From CAYFQB01 sp964345225 (GTDB lineage: Bacteria > Nitrospirota > Thermodesulfovibrionia > Thermodesulfovibrionales > UBA6898), in assembly GCA_964345225.1 (NCBI GenBank), contig CAYFQB010000043.1:1-64000 (forward strand): a stretch of DNA of 64,000 nt. Reading direction: 5' to 3'. Below the pieces are notes generated by a model. That model saw only the letters and a program-made list of their open reading frames with translations. It was not told the origin of the DNA and did not search any database. Each line of letters starts with the position of its first letter. Position 1 is the first letter of the stretch. A program made the position numbers and the translations under genes. Below, piece by piece: positions 61,197 to 64,000 of the stretch.

Positions 61197-61745
61197 TTAT
61201 CTGATATTGAATAAAGCAGTCAACCTGTCAAATTCCCTAAGTTTGTCCGATCCGTACTTTTTAATCTTCTGCCTCACCTCATCCAGAGATATTTCTCTAT
61301 GAAGTGAATTTTTCTTTTTAGAAAAGAATTTATCTGCAAGGCAGATAATCTTCTCTTCAACTGAAACAGGCATCATGTCCCTTCTGGGTAGAGGGAGATT
61401 CTGCTGCTGAATATCTTTTATGCTAAATCCGATACCTATGTGCCTTTCGCATACCAGTGCATGTTTGGGCATATCCTCATTTTCAAGGAGCTCCCTGCCG
61501 AGATAGCCATGACATATATATTCTTTATTGCCGTAACATCCTATTCCTGGTTCATTAGTCAAAAAAATCCCTATGTCATGAAGCATTGCAGCCTCTTCTA
61601 TGAATAATTCATCAGGTTTAAGATGTTTTACCCTGTTTGCTATTTCAAGGGCTTTCTGAGTAACCATTCTGCTGTGCTCAAGAAGTATGTTGTATGCCAG
61701 GGAATCTTTTTTGTAATACTTACTAATAATTTCTATGGTATCCAT
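61197..61745 (-). CDS. HD-domain hydrolase
   Basis: 182 aa. HD superfamily metal-dependent phosphohydrolase of the uncharacterised HDIG type: LEHSRMVTQKALEIANRV (first His), AAMLHDIGIFLTN (HD pair), HGYLGRELLENEDM, CERHIGIG and EEKIICLADKFFSKK (final Asp). No other domain. The substrate is unknown; nucleotides are usual for the superfamily. Confidence 0.85.
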   Translation of the reverse strand: MDTIEIISKYYKKDSLAYNILLEHSRMVTQKALEIANRVKHLKPDELFIEEAAMLHDIGIFLTNEPGIGCYGNKEYICHGYLGRELLENEDMPKHALVCERHIGIGFSIKDIQQQNLPLPRRDMMPVSVEEKIICLADKFFSKKKNSLHREISLDEVRQKIKKYGSDKLREFDRLTALFNIR

Positions 61746-61930
61746 CTGTTATAGTCAATTGTCAATGGTCATTACTCATTTGTCAATAGTAACTGGTTAT
61801 AAAAAAAGTAGGCAGTAGGAAGTATGCAGTAAGCAGTAAAAGGCAAAAATCAAAGGAAAGTAAGGAGTAAGGGGTGAGGAGTGAATAGTAAGAAGTAGGA
61901 AGTAAGCAGTAGGCAGACCTCGGCGAAGAG
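61746..61930. repeat. Heptamer-periodic dispersed-repeat block
   Basis: GTCAATTGTCAATGGTCATT-type units (7-base period, 61755-61798), then AGTAGGCAGTAGGAAGTATGC and AGTAAGCAGT units, then GAGTAAGGGGTGAGGAGTGAA and GAAGTAGGAAGTAAGCAGTA (to about 61917). No gene between 61746 and the dnaJ promoter. Confidence 0.85.
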
Positions 61931-61996
61931 AAACCTCGCATAATCTCAATCAAAATCAGTATTTCTTAAAAAAGTAGTTTACTTCATATAAAATAA

Positions 61997-62017
61997 CTTG
62001 ACAAACTTAGACTAAAC
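61997..62017 (+). promoter_or_regulatory. HAIR-like operator (HspR binding-site candidate)
   Basis: CTTGACA, 7 bases, ACTAAAC: aligned to the HAIR consensus CTTGAGT-N7-ACTCAAG it matches 10 of 14 positions with exactly the right spacing. It overlaps the -35 box and spacer of the operon promoter, where a repressor would block polymerase. The cognate hspR is the second gene of this operon. Assignment is inference from pattern and context. Confidence 0.5.
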
Positions 62018-62026
62018 TTGTATGAT
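61998..62026 (+). promoter_or_regulatory. Sigma70-type promoter of the dnaJ-hspR-clpB operon
   Basis: Consensus -35 TTGACA (61998-62003), exactly 17 bases, then -10 TATGAT (62021-62026). The dnaJ GTG start lies 30 bases on, with an AAAGGAG ribosome site. This is the strongest promoter match noticed in the window. Confidence 0.8.
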
Positions 62027-62055
62027 ATGAACAATAAAGGAGAAAGATATCATCT

Positions 62056-63132
62056 GTGAAGGATTATTACAAGATACTTGGAATAGACAAAAAAGCCTCA
62101 CAGGAAGAGATTAAAAAGGCCTATAGAAAACTTGCGCGAAAATATCACCCTGACCTGAATCCAGGAGATAAAGGTGCCGAGCGTAAATTCAAGGAGATTA
62201 ATGAGGCTTATGAGGTCTTAGGCGATGGGAAAAAGAAGGCTGAATATGATCAGTTCGGGAGATCCCCGTTCGGTGAAGGCGGACCTGGCTTTGATTTCAG
62301 GACTTTTACTTCTGGTGATAGATTTGATTTTGGAGGATTTGGAGATATTTTTTCAGATTTATTCGGTACGGGAGCCCGCCATGAAAGTGTTAACTTAAGG
62401 GGGCCGGATCTGGTCATGAGCTTGGATCTTACATTAGAGGAGGCCTTTTCAGGAGTAACTAAGCCGATAAAATTCTCCAGAGAGCTCTCCTGCAAAAATT
62501 GTAATGGCTCTGGTGCTGAAACATTCCAGCAGTGCAATACATGCAGGGGTACAGGAAAAATATCTGCATCAAAGGGATTTTTTAAAATGTCTCAGTACTG
62601 TAATTCATGTGGAGGCACCGGCATAAAAATCACAAAAGCCTGCAACTTTTGCGGAGGAAGGGGAAAAACCCTTAGTACAGAAAGTATTAAGGTGAAGATA
62701 CCGGCAGGTGCTGATACAGGTTCGAGAGTAAAGGTCAGGGGAATGGGAGGAGCAGGAGAAGGAAGCGGACCGGCAGGCGACCTCCAGATTGAAATCATGG
62801 TTAAGCAACATCCATTGTTTACCCGTAAAGGGGACAATGTTTACTTAGATGTGCCTGTTACCTTTGGTGAAGCTTCACTTGGAGCCAAGATAGAAGTGCC
62901 GACTATTGATGGTATTGCAGCAATGACACTGCCTCCCGGTACACATGGAGGGCAGAAATTCAAACTTTCGGGAAAAGGCTTCCCTTCCTCAAAAACAGGC
63001 CGTAAAGGGGACCAGTATGTAAATATTAAAATTGCGGTGCCGAAGAATATAACAGATAAAGCAAAGGCATCAATTAATGAAATAGAGGCCCTTTACAAGG
63101 AATCACCGAGAAAAGGCATGGTGAAAAAATAA
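62056..63132 (+). CDS. dnaJ: Chaperone DnaJ
   Basis: 358 aa, GTG start. J domain with HPD motif (31-33) in ARKYHPDLNPG, G/F-rich linker (~65-110), four zinc-finger repeats CKNCNGSG, CNTCRGTG, CNSCGGTG and CNFCGGRG (~145-210), and C-terminal substrate-binding domains (LPPGTHGGQKFKLSGKG). Stimulates DnaK ATPase. dnaK and grpE are not in this window. The stop overlaps the hspR-like start by one base (TAATG). Confidence 0.95.
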   Translation: MKDYYKILGIDKKASQEEIKKAYRKLARKYHPDLNPGDKGAERKFKEINEAYEVLGDGKKKAEYDQFGRSPFGEGGPGFDFRTFTSGDRFDFGGFGDIFSDLFGTGARHESVNLRGPDLVMSLDLTLEEAFSGVTKPIKFSRELSCKNCNGSGAETFQQCNTCRGTGKISASKGFFKMSQYCNSCGGTGIKITKACNFCGGRGKTLSTESIKVKIPAGADTGSRVKVRGMGGAGEGSGPAGDLQIEIMVKQHPLFTRKGDNVYLDVPVTFGEASLGAKIEVPTIDGIAAMTLPPGTHGGQKFKLSGKGFPSSKTGRKGDQYVNIKIAVPKNITDKAKASINEIEALYKESPRKGMVKK

Positions 63133-63479
63133 TGAATAAAAGAGATAAAGATCAACCATTATATTTAATAAGCGTAGTTTGTGAAATGTTGAATGTCCAT
63201 CCTCAGACATTGAGGCTATATGAAAAAGAGGGTCTTATAACTCCTCAAAGGACAAGCAAGCAAAGGCTTTATTCAGACAGTGATGTCGAAAGACTGAATT
63301 TTATATTACAGCTTACAAGAGAACTAGGGGTAAACAAGGCAGGGGTAGATATTATACTGAGGATGAAGCACAGGCTCGAGATTATGCAAAGAGAAATGGA
63401 AGATATGATGAACGATCTTGATTATGAGATAAGAAGAGATTTCAGCGAAAAACTGAAGAAGGCTCTCGAAGAAGAATAA
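63132..63479 (+). CDS. hspR: HspR-like MerR-family heat-shock repressor
   Basis: 115 aa. MerR-type winged helix: YLISVVCEMLNVHPQTLRLYEKEGLITPQR (in parts, residues ~10-39), RLYSDSDVERLNFILQLT, then GVNKAGVDIILRM and a coiled C-terminus. The lead motif Y-L-I-S-V-V-C-E-M-L-N-V-H-P-Q-T-L-R is that of HspR rather than metal-sensing MerR, and no metal Cys cluster is present. Placement between dnaJ and clpB is the classical HspR regulon layout, with autoregulation through a HAIR site. Confidence 0.92.
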   Translation: MNKRDKDQPLYLISVVCEMLNVHPQTLRLYEKEGLITPQRTSKQRLYSDSDVERLNFILQLTRELGVNKAGVDIILRMKHRLEIMQREMEDMMNDLDYEIRRDFSEKLKKALEEE

Positions 63480-63489
63480 GGGGGATATA

Positions 63490-64000
63490 ATGGATAAATT
63501 TACTATAAAAAGTCAGGAAGCAATACAGAATGCACAGAGGCTTGCAGAGAGAAAAGGGCATCAGCAGATTGATGTCGAACATCTCTTCTGGGTTCTGCTC
63601 GATGATGATGAAGGAGTTGCATCACAGATCTTAAAGAGAAGAGGCATTAATACAAAGTATCTCCAGAAAGATGTGGAGGCAATACTTGACAAGCTTCCAA
63701 AGGTTATAAGTGCCACACCTGTAGGCCAGCTTTACATATCACCTCGACTAAAAGAGGTTTTTGAAAAGGCCATGAAAGAGGCCGAGCATCTAAAGGATGA
63801 TTATGTGAGCGTTGAGCACATTCTTTTATCAATAATATCTATAGGTGGCCAATCCTCTGATCTGCTTAAAAAATATGGTGCTGATACGGATAATTTACTG
63901 ACAGCGATGATGGAGATCAGGGGTACTCACAGGGTAACTGATCCTGCTCCTGAAGAGAAATATCAGGCACTGAAGAGATTCAGCAGGAATCTTACTGAAC
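63490..64000 (+). CDS. clpB: ClpB disaggregase, 5' part (cut by window edge)
   Basis: First ~170 codons only: MDKFTIKSQEAIQNAQRLAE, then DVEHLFWVLLDDDEGVASQIL and DDYVSVEHILLSII, the two Clp-N repeats of the substrate-binding domain, then the linker into the first AAA+ domain, which lies beyond base 64000. Hsp104/ClpB works with DnaK-DnaJ to dissolve aggregates. It starts 10 bases after hspR with a GGGGGATATA leader, so it is in the same operon. Confidence 0.93.
   Translation, partial: MDKFTIKSQEAIQNAQRLAERKGHQQIDVEHLFWVLLDDDEGVASQILKRRGINTKYLQKDVEAILDKLPKVISATPVGQLYISPRLKEVFEKAMKEAEHLKDDYVSVEHILLSIISIGGQSSDLLKKYGADTDNLLTAMMEIRGTHRVTDPAPEEKYQALKRFSRNLTE

Overview
The window is about 64 kb of a low-to-moderate GC bacterial chromosome from a diderm (Gram-negative type) organism. 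Outer-membrane genes support this: a BamD-like lipoprotein, LapA/LapB, a beta-barrel protein and other lipoproteins. Gene content and order (proA-nadD-rsfS-rlmH-lapB; a radical SAM/DUF2344 fusion beside rng; HisG long form; HD-GYP and hybrid kinases; DUF1343; UPF0158) best fit a Nitrospirota (Thermodesulfovibrionia-like) or deltaproteobacterial-grade anaerobe. That assignment is inference from gene content only. No rRNA, tRNA, CRISPR array or complete transposase was seen.

Layout. 0-4 kb: a decayed edge with a cheR remnant, a TrmH-type methyltransferase, a PAS pseudogene and a free-standing archaeal-type ThrRS editing domain. 4-10 kb: suhB-like gene, then a minus-strand housekeeping run (proA, nadD, rsfS, rlmH, a lapA-lapB fusion, Nif3-like). 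10.5-17.4 kb: plus-strand run mutL-miaA-hfq-nudix-SurA_N-methyltransferase-HEAT protein, then a beta-barrel protein. 17.8-24.5 kb: minus-strand CPBP protease, GlcF-like Fe-S protein, larE, rng and the radical SAM fusion. 24.6-26 kb: BamD-like gene and a siroheme dehydrogenase. 26-31 kb: an accessory patch of mostly AT-rich orphan genes, asnA, a MITE-like element and two attC-like sites. 31-37 kb: a signalling cluster (GGDEF, Ogt, an 1127-aa hybrid kinase, REC-HD-GYP). 37.5-38.8 kb: repeats and two perfect parS sites. 38.8-45.6 kb: parA-parB-NTPase, a DUF1343/NamZ-like gene, a MurU-AmgK-like fusion, UPF0158 and dGTPase. 45.9-50.4 kb: a RAYT transposase relic, secreted small proteins and comM. 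50.4-57.5 kb: central metabolism (transaldolase-like, DUF1015, gap, pgk, speD, hisG, hisD). 57.6-61.7 kb: GAF-HD-GYP, an uncharacterised family, truA and an HD hydrolase. 62-64 kb: a dnaJ-hspR-clpB heat-shock operon cut by the window edge.

How parts work together. DUF1343 (candidate exo-N-acetylmuramidase) followed by a fused MurNAc nucleotidyltransferase/kinase looks like a compact peptidoglycan-sugar salvage route. The heat-shock operon has a sigma70-type promoter overlapped by a HAIR-like inverted repeat, suggesting HspR autoregulation. Intergenic gaps are repeatedly filled by heptamer-periodic repeats and a shared mosaic of other modules, including long near-identical copies 21 and 36 kb apart.
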